Made by a program: the position numbers and the translations under genes. Below, in pieces: positions 1 through 7,289 of a stretch of 64,000 nucleotides of DNA. Origin of the DNA: Natronosalvus sp042663485 (lineage in GTDB: Archaea; Halobacteriota; Halobacteria; Halobacteriales; Natrialbaceae). The stretch is taken from NCBI GenBank assembly GCA_042663485.1, contig JBHTAF010000002.1. The stretch is one strand, 5' to 3'. The notes below the pieces were generated by a model, which did not search any database, was not told the DNA's origin, and worked only from the letters and a program-made list of their open reading frames with translations. How positions within the stretch are numbered: the first letter of the stretch is position 1; every line of letters begins with the position of its first letter.

Positions 1-343
1 CCTCGGCTTCCTCGAGCGCGAGGAGTTGCCGGCGTTTTACGCCGCGCTCGACGTGTTCATCTTCCCGAGTCCGGTCGAGACCCAGGGGCTCGTGGCGCTC
101 GAGGCGACCGCCTGCGGGACGCCCGTCGTCGCCGTCGACGAGGGGGCGCTGACCGATTCGGTGATCCAAGGTGAAACCGGCTACCGCTACCGGCGCGGAT
201 CGATCGGGGACCTCCAGTGGGCGATCACGCGCTGTCTCGACGAACACGACCGCCTGGCCGATCTCTGTCGCCGTCGCCGGGCGATGCTCTCTGTCGACCA
301 CTCCATCGAGCAGTTATCGGAGATTTACGATGGGCTCGTCTGA
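1..343 (+). CDS. Glycosyltransferase group 1 (GT4-like), C-terminal part only
   Basis: The reading frame is open from the left edge, so only the last 113 or so residues are present. They match the nucleotide-sugar binding half of GT-B glycosyltransferases: a strand with FIFPSPVETQGLVALEA, where the glutamate of the conserved E-x7-E type motif sits, then ACGTPVVA and a GETGYRY loop, then a helical tail. Such enzymes move a sugar from a nucleotide donor onto lipid or glycan acceptors on the cytoplasmic side of the membrane. The acceptor cannot be told from this fragment. The family call is firm, the substrate unknown. Confidence 0.88.
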   Translation, partial: LGFLEREELPAFYAALDVFIFPSPVETQGLVALEATACGTPVVAVDEGALTDSVIQGETGYRYRRGSIGDLQWAITRCLDEHDRLADLCRRRRAMLSVDHSIEQLSEIYDGLV

Positions 344-431
344 GCGGGCTCGGGAGCGGCCCCAGGAGCGGTCTCGGGGAAGCGTACAGCACCCGACTCG
401 AGACCAATTTTCAGCAGGCCCGACTGCGGGC

Positions 432-439
432 ACTTAAGT
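432..439 (+). promoter_or_regulatory. TATA-like box for the SAMP gene
   Basis: ACTTAAGT lies 23-30 bases before the ATG at 462, the spacing expected if transcription starts at or next to the start codon (leaderless mRNA). Confidence 0.4.
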
Positions 440-461
440 CTCGTCGCGTCAATTCGAGCGC

Positions 462-740
462 ATGGAACTCGATCTTCGATTTTTCGCCACGTTTCGCGAA
501 GCCGTCGGCCAGAAGGATCTCTCGAGGACGGTCGAGGACGGCGCGACCGTCGGCGACGTGCTCGAAGCGCTGGAAGCAGAGTACCAGGGCCTCGAGGGAG
601 AACTGCTCCAGGACGGCGCGATTCGGCCGCAACTGAGCGTGTTGAAAAACGGCCGGGACGTGGTCCACATGGCGGGCGTCGACACTGACCTGGAGGAGGG
701 CGATCGGCTCTCGGTGTTTCCACCCGTCGCGGGCGGCTGA
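462..740 (+). CDS. samp3: Ubiquitin-like small archaeal modifier protein, SAMP3-like (MoaD/ThiS fold)
   Basis: This is a 92-residue beta-grasp protein ending in VFPPVAGG. The C-terminal di-glycine is the part that an E1-like enzyme (UbaA) adenylates and joins to target lysines. The start (MELDLRFFATFREAVGQK) and the NVLKNGRDVVH-like middle resemble, from memory, Haloferax SAMP3, which modifies MoaE and regulates molybdopterin synthase, more than SAMP1. Some SAMPs also deliver sulfur for molybdopterin. The gene is single with its own TATA box. The family is certain; the SAMP3 assignment is an inference from sequence feel. Confidence 0.82.
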   Translation: MELDLRFFATFREAVGQKDLSRTVEDGATVGDVLEALEAEYQGLEGELLQDGAIRPQLSVLKNGRDVVHMAGVDTDLEEGDRLSVFPPVAGG

Positions 741-792
741 TTCGCTCGAAAGGGTAAGTCGAGAGTTGGCGGACACCCTGCCGCCGAACGCA

Positions 793-802
793 CGTTTATG
801 GG
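793..802 (+). promoter_or_regulatory. TATA-like box that overlaps a decoy ATG
   Basis: CGTTTATGGG is centred about 27 bases before the ATG at 825. The upstream in-frame ATG at 798 lies inside this box, so translation most likely starts at 825. Confidence 0.4.
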
Positions 803-824
803 CACTCTCCACGAAACTGATTCA

Positions 825-1085
825 ATGACCACGCGCGTCGAACGGTCCTTCCGGGGAATCTCCGAGCGACTCACCGTCCGCTACCTCGAGAACCTGGGCG
901 GCGAGCGGGTAGCAGACGACGTCGTCGAGGGAGACGGTTGGCGAGCCCAGTTCGACGCCGAGACGATCGGCGTCGGGCCGACGTTGACGCTGACCGAGGT
1001 GACCGTCGTCTTCGACGGCGAGGAGGACGTTCTCGAGGAACTCGTTCCCGCGTTCGCCCAGAAGGCGATGCGGGCTGGAGGGTGA
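825..1085 (+). CDS. Conserved haloarchaeal protein of unknown function
   Basis: An 86-residue acidic protein with no signal peptide, membrane segment or cysteine. The pattern (MTTRVERSFRGISERL, then beta-rich VGPTLTLTEVTVVFDG and a short helix) suggests a small alpha/beta domain. I do not recognise a named family. The ATG at 825 is preferred to 798 because a TATA-like box covers 798. It is followed after 8 bases by another unknown gene with a strong Shine-Dalgarno sequence, so the two are probably co-transcribed, and the SAMP gene lies just upstream. Confidence 0.68.
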   Translation: MTTRVERSFRGISERLTVRYLENLGGERVADDVVEGDGWRAQFDAETIGVGPTLTLTEVTVVFDGEEDVLEELVPAFAQKAMRAGG

Positions 1086-1093
1086 GATTGGCG

Positions 1094-1486
1094 ATGACGG
1101 TCGCCGGCGAGCCGATCGAGGGTCAGATCCTCCTGCTCGCGGCGGCGAAAGCGAGCGTCCCGCCGTCACAGCTTCCGGATCTCGTGGAACGGGTTCAACA
1201 CTACCTCGCGGCCAATCTCGACCGATATCGTCGATCGGCGGAGTGCCCCTACGAGGACGACGACCGGATCGTATTACTGTTCGAAACCGGGTTCTGGGAG
1301 CAGACCGGGTCGACGCTCGCACTCGAGGAGCGCGAGTGGGACGCCGTCTCGCGCGCACACGCCGAACAGTTTCGTCGGATCGGGCGCCGCCGCGACCGCG
1401 AGGACGAGTTCGAGACGGCACTGGAGATTCGCGAGCCGGTCTGTATCGGCCGCCCAGCCGCTACCGAACGAAATAGGTCTGGCTGA
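1094..1486 (+). CDS. Hypothetical protein, coupled to the preceding gene
   Basis: A 130-residue, mainly helical acidic protein with no recognised domain. The start at ATG 1094 is supported by GGAGGG at 1077-1082, a good match to the anti-Shine-Dalgarno end of 16S rRNA at a workable spacing. A GTG at 1082 in the same frame would overlap the previous stop codon as GTGA, so either start means translational coupling with the 825-1085 gene. The C-terminal third is rich in arginine and glutamate. Function unknown. Confidence 0.65.
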   Translation: MTVAGEPIEGQILLLAAAKASVPPSQLPDLVERVQHYLAANLDRYRRSAECPYEDDDRIVLLFETGFWEQTGSTLALEEREWDAVSRAHAEQFRRIGRRRDREDEFETALEIREPVCIGRPAATERNRSG

Positions 1487-1574
1487 CAGCAGGTCGAACG
1501 AGCACCGAACGAGTACCGAATACGCTCGGATACACGCCCGGATACGCGCTAGAAGGATTCGCTCGAGCCCGGTT

Positions 1575-2039
1575 TTAGCTCGAGCCTGGATTCTTCCGGG
1601 CGAGTTCGGCGCCACAGATCGGGCAACGGTCTTTCTGTTCGTCGTACTCCCGTCCACAGCCCTGGCACTGGAAGGTCCACTCGCGCTCCTCCTCGATGCC
1701 CTCGCGCGCGATCGGTTCGACGGTGACGGTCAGGCGCTCGGCGACGTTTTGCATCGCGTAGTCGTCGGTCACGAGCACGGCGTCGAGTTCGAACGCGGCG
1801 GCCACGAGGCGAACGTCGGTGTCCGAGAGCACCTCGAGATCGCCAGACTCCTTCGCGGCCCGGCGAACCTTCTCGGTGGTGTCGCCGTTGGGAATGTGAA
1901 CGTGCATGCCCGACCCCTCCATGGCGTCGTAGCGGTAGACGCTCTCGCCCTCGAGTTCCTCGCGGACGAGCGGAATCGTGGCTGTCTGTTCGGTGGTGTG
2001 AAAGTCGTGAATAAAGGCCGACGAATCGAGAATGTACAT
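1575..2039 (-). CDS. nob1: NOB1-type ribosome-maturation endonuclease (PIN domain plus zinc ribbon)
   Basis: A 154-residue protein. Residues 1-105 form a PIN nuclease domain with the acidic residues expected for metal binding (Asp5 in MYILDSSAFI, then SDTDVRL and VTDDYAMQN). Residues 120-148 form a zinc ribbon with two CxxC pairs (CQGCG and CPICG). This order is typical of archaeal NOB1, which cuts the 3' end of pre-16S rRNA during small-subunit maturation. It starts 5 bases after the PRC-barrel gene on the same strand, so the two form one transcript. Confidence 0.92.
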   Translation of the reverse strand: MYILDSSAFIHDFHTTEQTATIPLVREELEGESVYRYDAMEGSGMHVHIPNGDTTEKVRRAAKESGDLEVLSDTDVRLVAAAFELDAVLVTDDYAMQNVAERLTVTVEPIAREGIEEEREWTFQCQGCGREYDEQKDRCPICGAELARKNPGSS

Positions 2040-2043
2040 ACCG

Positions 2044-2289
2044 TTAGCGTTGGACGACGATGTAGTCTTTCACCGCCTGCACGCGGCTGACGGGGATGAG
2101 AAAGCGGCCGGCGTCGTTTCGATCGAAGTCGACCGATCGAGACGGCAGTTGCTCGTCGGGGTCGACCACGAGGTCGTGGAGTTTGCCCGAGTTGATGTCC
2201 ATCGTGATGTTGTAGAGCAGTCCCAGTTCAGTCCCATCAGAACCCATGACGGACTTCCCCGAGAGATTCTCGGCGAGTATCTCGCTCAT
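2044..2289 (-). CDS. PRC-barrel domain protein
   Basis: An 81-residue protein made of one PRC-barrel domain (MSEILAENLSGKSVMGSDGTE at the start, then YNITMDINSGKLHDLVVDP, then IPVSRVQAVKDYIVV). Single PRC-barrel proteins are common in archaea; related domains occur in RimM, which binds small-subunit proteins, and in CdpA/CdpB cell-division partners. It is the first gene of a two-gene unit with nob1, so a ribosome-assembly role is possible but inferred only from position. Confidence 0.88.
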   Translation of the reverse strand: MSEILAENLSGKSVMGSDGTELGLLYNITMDINSGKLHDLVVDPDEQLPSRSVDFDRNDAGRFLIPVSRVQAVKDYIVVQR

Positions 2290-2312
2290 ACCCCCTCGTA
2301 CTGACTAGTGAC

Positions 2313-2320
2313 TATTAAAG
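2313..2320 (-). promoter_or_regulatory. TATA-like box for the PRC-barrel / nob1 unit
   Basis: Read on the minus strand this is CTTTAATA, 24-31 bases before the ATG at 2289, fitting a leaderless transcript. Confidence 0.42.
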
Positions 2321-2495
2321 ACATGGGAGCCGTCAGACGGACGTCGCCCCTCGAGCAGACGGAGCCTCGAGCGTGCTGTCGAACAGACGGGCCTCGAGAA
2401 TGCTAGAACGAGTGCGTGCTCGAATGACGTGTCTCAGAGTCCCGGGGCTCGAGTGGGGTGACGGCCGCGAACAGAGTGGTGGGGAGCTCGTCGGG

Positions 2496-2723
2496 TCACT
2501 CCGTCAGCGGAAGGAAGATACCGAACACGAACGGCGAGAAGAACCCGATCAGGAGGCCGACCGTGATCAGACCGTACAGCAGCGTGTTCTCCCAGGCCGG
2601 GAGCGTACCGACGTACGTCTGGCCGACGAATTCGCCGCCGATACCGACGACGAACATGCCGAGGCCGAGCAGAAAGCCGCTCTTTGCGAGGGAAGGAAAA
2701 TCGATGTCTCCGTAACGTCCAAT
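2496..2723 (-). CDS. Small haloarchaeal membrane protein with an apparent ATT start codon
   Basis: The minus strand holds a 75-codon frame reading (M)GRYGDIDFPSLAKSGF, a first hydrophobic segment (FLLGLGMFVVGIGG), a short loop (PAWENTL) and a second hydrophobic segment (LITVGLLIGFFSPFVFGI), ending PLTE. As I remember them, similar short two-helix proteins starting with RYGD and ending in FGI-x-LPLTE occur in many haloarchaea. There is no ATG, GTG or TTG between the in-frame TAA nine codons upstream and residue 23. ATT immediately before GRYGD is the best start. Alternatives are a sequencing error or loss of a normal start. Function unknown. Confidence 0.68.
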   Translation of the reverse strand: MGRYGDIDFPSLAKSGFLLGLGMFVVGIGGEFVGQTYVGTLPAWENTLLYGLITVGLLIGFFSPFVFGIFLPLTE

Positions 2724-2921
2724 AACGGCGAGACACGACGAAATCGGTTAGCGATTTTCGATTCGTTCAAATCGGCGGTTGGTACACGATCGAGGGTCGG
2801 AGAAACCCGAAGACGGGGGAATCAGCCACACGAATCGATCGACGTGCGGAGAAGCCGGTGACGATGGGTTTAACTACCGGGCAGCGGACGATACGGATAA
2901 GACCTTCTCGGGTGGTTCACT

Positions 2922-4727
2922 ATGTCGGACACTGACTCGGATACACACGATCCAGCGGCCCTCAGGACCCCGATCGTCGCGGTCCTGGGACACGTCGACC
3001 ACGGTAAGACCAGTCTCCTCGACAAGATCCGCGGCTCCGCGGTCATCGAGGGCGAAGCAGGGGCGATCACCCAGCACATCGGTGCGACCGCCGTTCCGCT
3101 CGAGGTCGTCTCCTCAATCGCCGGCGAACTCGTCGATCCGGACGACTTCGACCTCCCCGGGCTCCTCTTCATCGACACGCCCGGCCACCACTCGTTCACG
3201 ACGCTTCGCTCTCGCGGGGGCGCGCTCGCGGACATCGCCATCCTCGTCGTCGACGTCAACGACGGCTTCCAGCCCCAGACGCTCGAGGCGCTCGACATTC
3301 TCAAGCGCTCCCAGACGCCGTTCATCGTCGCCGCGAACAAGATCGACACCGTCCCCGGCTGGAACGTCCACGAGGACGCCCCGATCACCCAGACCTACGA
3401 GTCCCAGTCCGATCGGACCCGCCAGCGACTGGACGAGAGCCTCTACACGATCATCGGTAACCTCTCCGACCACGACTTCTCCGCCGACCTCTACTGGCGC
3501 GTCCAGAACTTCCAGCGCAACGTCGGCGTCGTCCCCGTCTCCGCGCTCACCGGCGAGGGCGTCCCCGACTTACTCGCCGTCATGATGGGGCTCTCCCAGC
3601 GCTACATGAAAGAGGAGATGGAGATCGACGTCGCCGGCCCCGGCGTCGGCACGGTGCTCGAAGTGAAAGAGGAGAAGGGCTTCGGCACCACGGTCGACAC
3701 CGTCCTCTACGACGGAACGATCCGCAGCGACGACACCATCGTCGTCGGCGGCCTGAACGATCCCATCGTCACCGAGGTCCGCGCCCTGCTCCAGCCCCGG
3801 CCGCTCGCCGAAATTCGGACCGAGAGCCGCTTCGACAACGTCGAGGAGGTCGGCGCGGCCGCCGGGATCAAGGTCGCCGCGCCGGACCTCGAGGACGCGA
3901 TGGCGGGCGCCCCGGTCCGCGTGATCCGGGACCGCCCCCTCGAGGACGTCATCGCCGAAGTCGAGTCCGAACTCGCCGAAATCGCCGTCGACACCGACGA
4001 GGAAGGGGTCGTCGTCAAAGCCGACACCCTGGGCAGCCTCGAGGCGATGGCCGACGCCCTCGGCGAAGCCGAGATTCCGATCGTCCGGGCCGAAGTCGGC
4101 GACGTCGCGCCGCGGGACATCTCGGTCGCCTCGACCGCGGACGACGCGAAACAGCGCGCCGTCCTCGGGTTCAGCGTCGACGTCCTCGCCGACGCCAAGC
4201 GCCGGGCCGAAATCGACGACGTGGAGTTGTTCACCGACGACGTGATCTACCAGCTCGTCGAGGGCTACACCGAACACGTCGAGGAGATCGAGCGCGCCCA
4301 GCAAGACACCATCCTCGACAACATCACCCGCCCGTCCCGGTTCCGCGTGCTCGAGGACCACGTCTTCCGCCAGAACGATCCCGCCGTCGTCGGCGTCGAG
4401 ATCTACTCCGGGACGCTCCAGAACAACTCCTTCGTCGCGAAGTGGGAGGACAACGAACCGACGCGCGTTGGACAGGTCAAGGGCATCCAGGAACAGGGCG
4501 AGGACGTCGACGAGGCCCGCGCAGGCGAGCGCGTCTCGGTGGCCATCGACGGGCCGACCATCGGGCGGCAGGTCAAGGAGGGCGACCTCCTGTGGACGGA
4601 AGTTCCCGAGAAGCACGCCAAGATTCTCGAACAGGAACTCACCAGCGAGATCCCCGCCGACGAACTCGAGGCGCTGAACATGTACCTCGAGAAACACCGC
4701 AAGCGGGATCCGTTCTGGGGCAAGTAG
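2922..4727 (+). CDS. infB: Translation initiation factor aIF5B
   Basis: A 601-residue GTPase. The G domain shows GHVDHGKTS (P loop, about residues 23-31), DTPGHHSF (switch II) and AANKID (guanine specificity). Beta-barrel domains II and IV and the C-terminal helix domain follow, ending near MYLEKHRKRDPFWGK. The length is normal for the archaeal, short form that lacks the long N-terminal region of bacterial and eukaryotic homologues. aIF5B joins the ribosomal subunits after the initiator tRNA is in place. A weak TATA-like GATAAGACC lies about 20-30 bases before the ATG. Confidence 0.97.
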   Translation: MSDTDSDTHDPAALRTPIVAVLGHVDHGKTSLLDKIRGSAVIEGEAGAITQHIGATAVPLEVVSSIAGELVDPDDFDLPGLLFIDTPGHHSFTTLRSRGGALADIAILVVDVNDGFQPQTLEALDILKRSQTPFIVAANKIDTVPGWNVHEDAPITQTYESQSDRTRQRLDESLYTIIGNLSDHDFSADLYWRVQNFQRNVGVVPVSALTGEGVPDLLAVMMGLSQRYMKEEMEIDVAGPGVGTVLEVKEEKGFGTTVDTVLYDGTIRSDDTIVVGGLNDPIVTEVRALLQPRPLAEIRTESRFDNVEEVGAAAGIKVAAPDLEDAMAGAPVRVIRDRPLEDVIAEVESELAEIAVDTDEEGVVVKADTLGSLEAMADALGEAEIPIVRAEVGDVAPRDISVASTADDAKQRAVLGFSVDVLADAKRRAEIDDVELFTDDVIYQLVEGYTEHVEEIERAQQDTILDNITRPSRFRVLEDHVFRQNDPAVVGVEIYSGTLQNNSFVAKWEDNEPTRVGQVKGIQEQGEDVDEARAGERVSVAIDGPTIGRQVKEGDLLWTEVPEKHAKILEQELTSEIPADELEALNMYLEKHRKRDPFWGK

Positions 4728-4921
4728 CGACGCCGGTTGGCGGCTCAAGGTGGCCTGGTCCGCCCCGTCGCTGAACGTGGTATCAACTCCTCGGGGTCGG
4801 GAGTGAAACCGAGATTCGGTAGCCGGGCGAGAAAACGATGCCCCGTAGCCGGGCGTGACATCGACTGTCACGAAGGGAACGTTTTTTAGGCGCCATCCCC
4901 AATCGGAAGTAGCGAGTTCTC

Positions 4922-5314
4922 ATGAACGGAAATACGCCGTACGCGGGGTTGCCGGGAGTTACGCAAGCCGGACAGCGGGCCGCGGCGGACGTTCCCGAAC
5001 TGTCACTCGAGCAAAAGCGAACGCTCCAACGGACCGTCAGCCAGATCGCCGCCCGGACGCGGGAGTTCCTCCCCGACGAGTACGTCGTCGACGCGGACGT
5101 CGCCGACGGCGTCTCCGGCCCGCAGGCGCTCGTGGCCGTCCAGCCACCCATCGGTCACCCGGTCAGCGCTGGATTCACGCCCGACCTCGAAAACACGCCG
5201 GAAGACCTCATCAGCGCCGACGACCGCGACGAGGTCGCCCAGGGGCTGGCTGCGAGCGCCGCCTTGCAGGTGAAACAGGCCGTGAACGACGACGTGACGC
5301 CGACGGCGCGATAG
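4922..5314 (+). CDS. DUF5811-like haloarchaeal protein
   Basis: A 130-residue soluble acidic protein beginning MNGNTPYAGLPGV. The start and length fit the haloarchaeal family I know as DUF5811; no function has been assigned. The middle (residues 35-80) looks like an alpha/beta domain (ARTREFLPDEYVVDADV, then GPQALVAVQPPIGHPVSAGF), followed by a helix near the C terminus. A TATA-like GTTTTTTAGG lies about 30-40 bases upstream of the ATG. The family name is from memory. Confidence 0.72.
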   Translation: MNGNTPYAGLPGVTQAGQRAAADVPELSLEQKRTLQRTVSQIAARTREFLPDEYVVDADVADGVSGPQALVAVQPPIGHPVSAGFTPDLENTPEDLISADDRDEVAQGLAASAALQVKQAVNDDVTPTAR

Positions 5315-5406
5315 TCGTCCAATCCGCATTCTGCCGCCCACCCGTCTTTCTGCCCATCGATTGCCCTGAGCGCAGCGAGTCGAACGCCTCGAGTGCAGCG
5401 AGTAGA

Positions 5407-6054
5407 TCACTGGACGTCGCGAACCAGCCCCGCCCGCAGGTCGCGACCGAAGTAGTAGCCGATTACGCTCGCGAGGAGGCCAGCGCCCGCACCGATGGCG
5501 AGCAGGTACCGACCCGAGTCCGTCGGCAGAAAGATAGCGAAATCGAGGAGGACGCCAAGCGCGCCGATGCCAGCGCCGCCCAGGCAGGTCTCGAGGTAGC
5601 GACGTCTCGAGGTGGCCAGGCCGATCACGAACGCCATCGCGAACAGGCCGAGCAGGCGGCCGACGCCGGAAAACGGCAGGACGATACCGCCAGCCACCAT
5701 GCCGAACCCGAGTGTGAGGAAAACGGCGAGGAGGCTCCTTAGGGAAAAGTACCGCGACGGCGAGAGGCGGGCGCGGATCGAGCCGCCGAACCGTAGGCGC
5801 GAGAGCGGGTTCCACGTCCAGTTCCGACTCGAGTCCGTCGTCGATCCCGCCGACGGGCTCGACTCGGTCGCCGCGGTCGACTCGGCGTCGCTGCTCGCAT
5901 CGGCCCCACCCTCGAGGAGTCGGTCGGTCTCGGCCAGCAGGTCGTCGGTGGTTGGACCTGGCCCGCTCGACCCGTCCGCCGGCACCGAACCGGTCGATCC
6001 GGACGACCGCGTTTCGGCGTCGTCCATCGATACCTCGTCGGAACGCTCGCTCAT
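5407..6054 (-). CDS. Uncharacterised haloarchaeal membrane protein
   Basis: A 215-residue protein with two parts. Residues 1-95 are a serine-, glutamate- and aspartate-rich, probably disordered cytoplasmic tail. Residues 110-205 hold about four hydrophobic helices (LAVFLTLGFGMVAGGIVL, LLGLFAMAFVIGLA, CLGGAGIGALGVLLDFAIF, YLLAIGAGAGLLASVIGYYF). Arginine-rich loops follow the positive-inside rule. I chose the ATG at 6054; the frame is open to 6141 and an ATG at 6024 is also possible. No family or function recognised. Confidence 0.72.
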   Translation of the reverse strand: MSERSDEVSMDDAETRSSGSTGSVPADGSSGPGPTTDDLLAETDRLLEGGADASSDAESTAATESSPSAGSTTDSSRNWTWNPLSRLRFGGSIRARLSPSRYFSLRSLLAVFLTLGFGMVAGGIVLPFSGVGRLLGLFAMAFVIGLATSRRRYLETCLGGAGIGALGVLLDFAIFLPTDSGRYLLAIGAGAGLLASVIGYYFGRDLRAGLVRDVQ

Positions 6055-6182
6055 ATCGTCCTCGAGGGGCGACAGCGGGATAGTTCCTTCGCTGACACGA
6101 GGTCGAGGTGCCAGTAGCGTGTGCAGAACGCGCCAAAACAAAAAAGCGGGAGACTAAGTATGATCCGCCCCGAATCGGGGGT

Positions 6183-6677
6183 ATGAGCCTGGGACAGCGG
6201 GTCTCGAGCGACCACCAGCTCACCCGACTGCTACAGATCGGGATCGTCCTGGAAGAGGTCGTCGAGTCGCGTGCCGCCCACCACCTCGAGTCGTTGCCCG
6301 AGGCCGAACGCGAGGCCATCGACGACGAGGTGCGAGTGTTACTCGCCGAGGCGGCCGAGGAGTCAGCCGAGCACCGCCAGCGCCTCGAGGCGCTCGTCGA
6401 CGAACTCGAGGCCGAGACGGTCTCCTACGAGGAGATCAACACGCTGGTCGACGCCCGCTACGGGCCGCCCGAGGACACCGACGGCGTCCTCTACGATCAG
6501 CTGTGTAACGAGGAGACAGCCTACAAGTTCTACGACGACCTCATCGCGGCAATCGAGGCCTCCGAGACAGACTTCAGCGTCGACCGCGACCGCGTCCTCG
6601 ACACCCTCGAGGCGATCCGCGCAGAGGAGACCGAGGGCGTCGAAGCGGTCACGGAGATTATGGAGCGACGAGCATGA
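6183..6677 (+). CDS. Ferritin-like / rubrerythrin-type four-helix protein
   Basis: A 164-residue, almost entirely helical and very acidic protein. It shows repeated E-x-x-E and E-x-x-H patterns (GIVLEEVVESRAAHH, EESAEHRQRLEAL, CNEETAYKFYDDLI) as in ferritin-like proteins that bind two iron atoms between helices. No rubredoxin domain is present. The next gene is a DtxR-type metal-responsive regulator on the same strand, which fits an iron or oxidative-stress role. The exact metal ligands need structural modelling. Confidence 0.7.
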   Translation: MSLGQRVSSDHQLTRLLQIGIVLEEVVESRAAHHLESLPEAEREAIDDEVRVLLAEAAEESAEHRQRLEALVDELEAETVSYEEINTLVDARYGPPEDTDGVLYDQLCNEETAYKFYDDLIAAIEASETDFSVDRDRVLDTLEAIRAEETEGVEAVTEIMERRA

Positions 6678-6706
6678 GCGGGGAGCCGAACGGAACGCGC
6701 ACATTT

Positions 6707-6759
6707 CACACATCGTGCGGATCGCGGACATCCCGTACGTCACACACGATGCGGACGCG
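6707..6759 (+). repeat. Imperfect direct repeat upstream of the metalloregulator gene
   Basis: CACACATCGTGCGGATCGCG (6707-6726) and CACACACGATGCGGACGCG (6741-6759) are near copies 34 bp apart. The second ends 12 bp before the ATG at 6772. The position suits an operator bound by the encoded regulator or another metal sensor, but this is only inferred. Confidence 0.4.
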
Positions 6760-6771
6760 AGGTGGCAATCG

Positions 6772-7200
6772 ATGAACACGGCAGATCAATACCTGAAGGC
6801 GGTCTACCTGGCACAGCGTCTCGAAGACGGCCCGGCCTCCACCGGCACCCTCGCGGAGTTACTCGAGGTCAGCCCGGCGAGCGTCAACGAGATGATCGGG
6901 AAACTCGAGGAACGAGAACTCGTCGAACACGAGAAGTACAAGGGAGCGACGCTCACCGACGAAGGACTCGAGCGCGCGCACAACGCCCTCCAGACGTACT
7001 GTATTATCGAGCGATTTCTCACGAACGTCCTCGAGGTCGAGGAGTTCCGCGAGGAGGCCCGCGCCCTCGAGAGCGTCATCGACGAGACCGTTGCGGACCG
7101 ACTGGACACAATCATCGACCGCCGAGAGGAGTGTCCGGACTGTTTCGACGCCGAGGAGGACTGCTGTGCCTACCTCGAGGCGGGGTCGCTCGCGGAGTGA
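6772..7200 (+). CDS. Metal-dependent transcriptional regulator, DtxR/IdeR/SirR family
   Basis: A 142-residue protein. Residues 1-65 form a winged helix (ADQYLKAVYLAQ, then ELLEVSPASVNEMIGKLEER) and residues 70-125 the metal-binding dimerisation domain (IERFLTNVLEVEEFREEA). The end is cysteine-rich (CPDCFDAEEDCCAYLE), as in other haloarchaeal DtxR-like proteins. These repressors sense Fe(II) or Mn(II) and control uptake and storage genes. No C-terminal SH3/FeoA domain is present, so this is the short form. The ferritin-like gene just upstream is a likely target or partner. Confidence 0.9.
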   Translation: MNTADQYLKAVYLAQRLEDGPASTGTLAELLEVSPASVNEMIGKLEERELVEHEKYKGATLTDEGLERAHNALQTYCIIERFLTNVLEVEEFREEARALESVIDETVADRLDTIIDRREECPDCFDAEEDCCAYLEAGSLAE

Positions 7201-7259
7201 CGGCGTGTTGGCGTGGCGGCATGGCGACGTGTTGGCATCGGTCGCGGACGGTACGGGAG

Positions 7260-7269
7260 TTTATATAAG
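7260..7269 (+). promoter_or_regulatory. TATA box of the disrupted HNH gene
   Basis: TTTATATAAG is a near-ideal archaeal TATA box, 21-30 bases before the GTG at 7290. The promoter looks intact although the gene is broken. Confidence 0.5.
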
Positions 7270-7289
7270 ATCGGGCGGCCAGACCCGGC

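Noticed and set aside
798..824. ATG at 798 as start of the small gene ending at 1085
   Set aside because: It falls inside the TATA-like box; the ATG at 825 is at the right distance.
3570..4871. 433-codon minus-strand frame opposite infB
   Set aside because: Shadow of the aIF5B gene, with biased composition and no recognisable domain.
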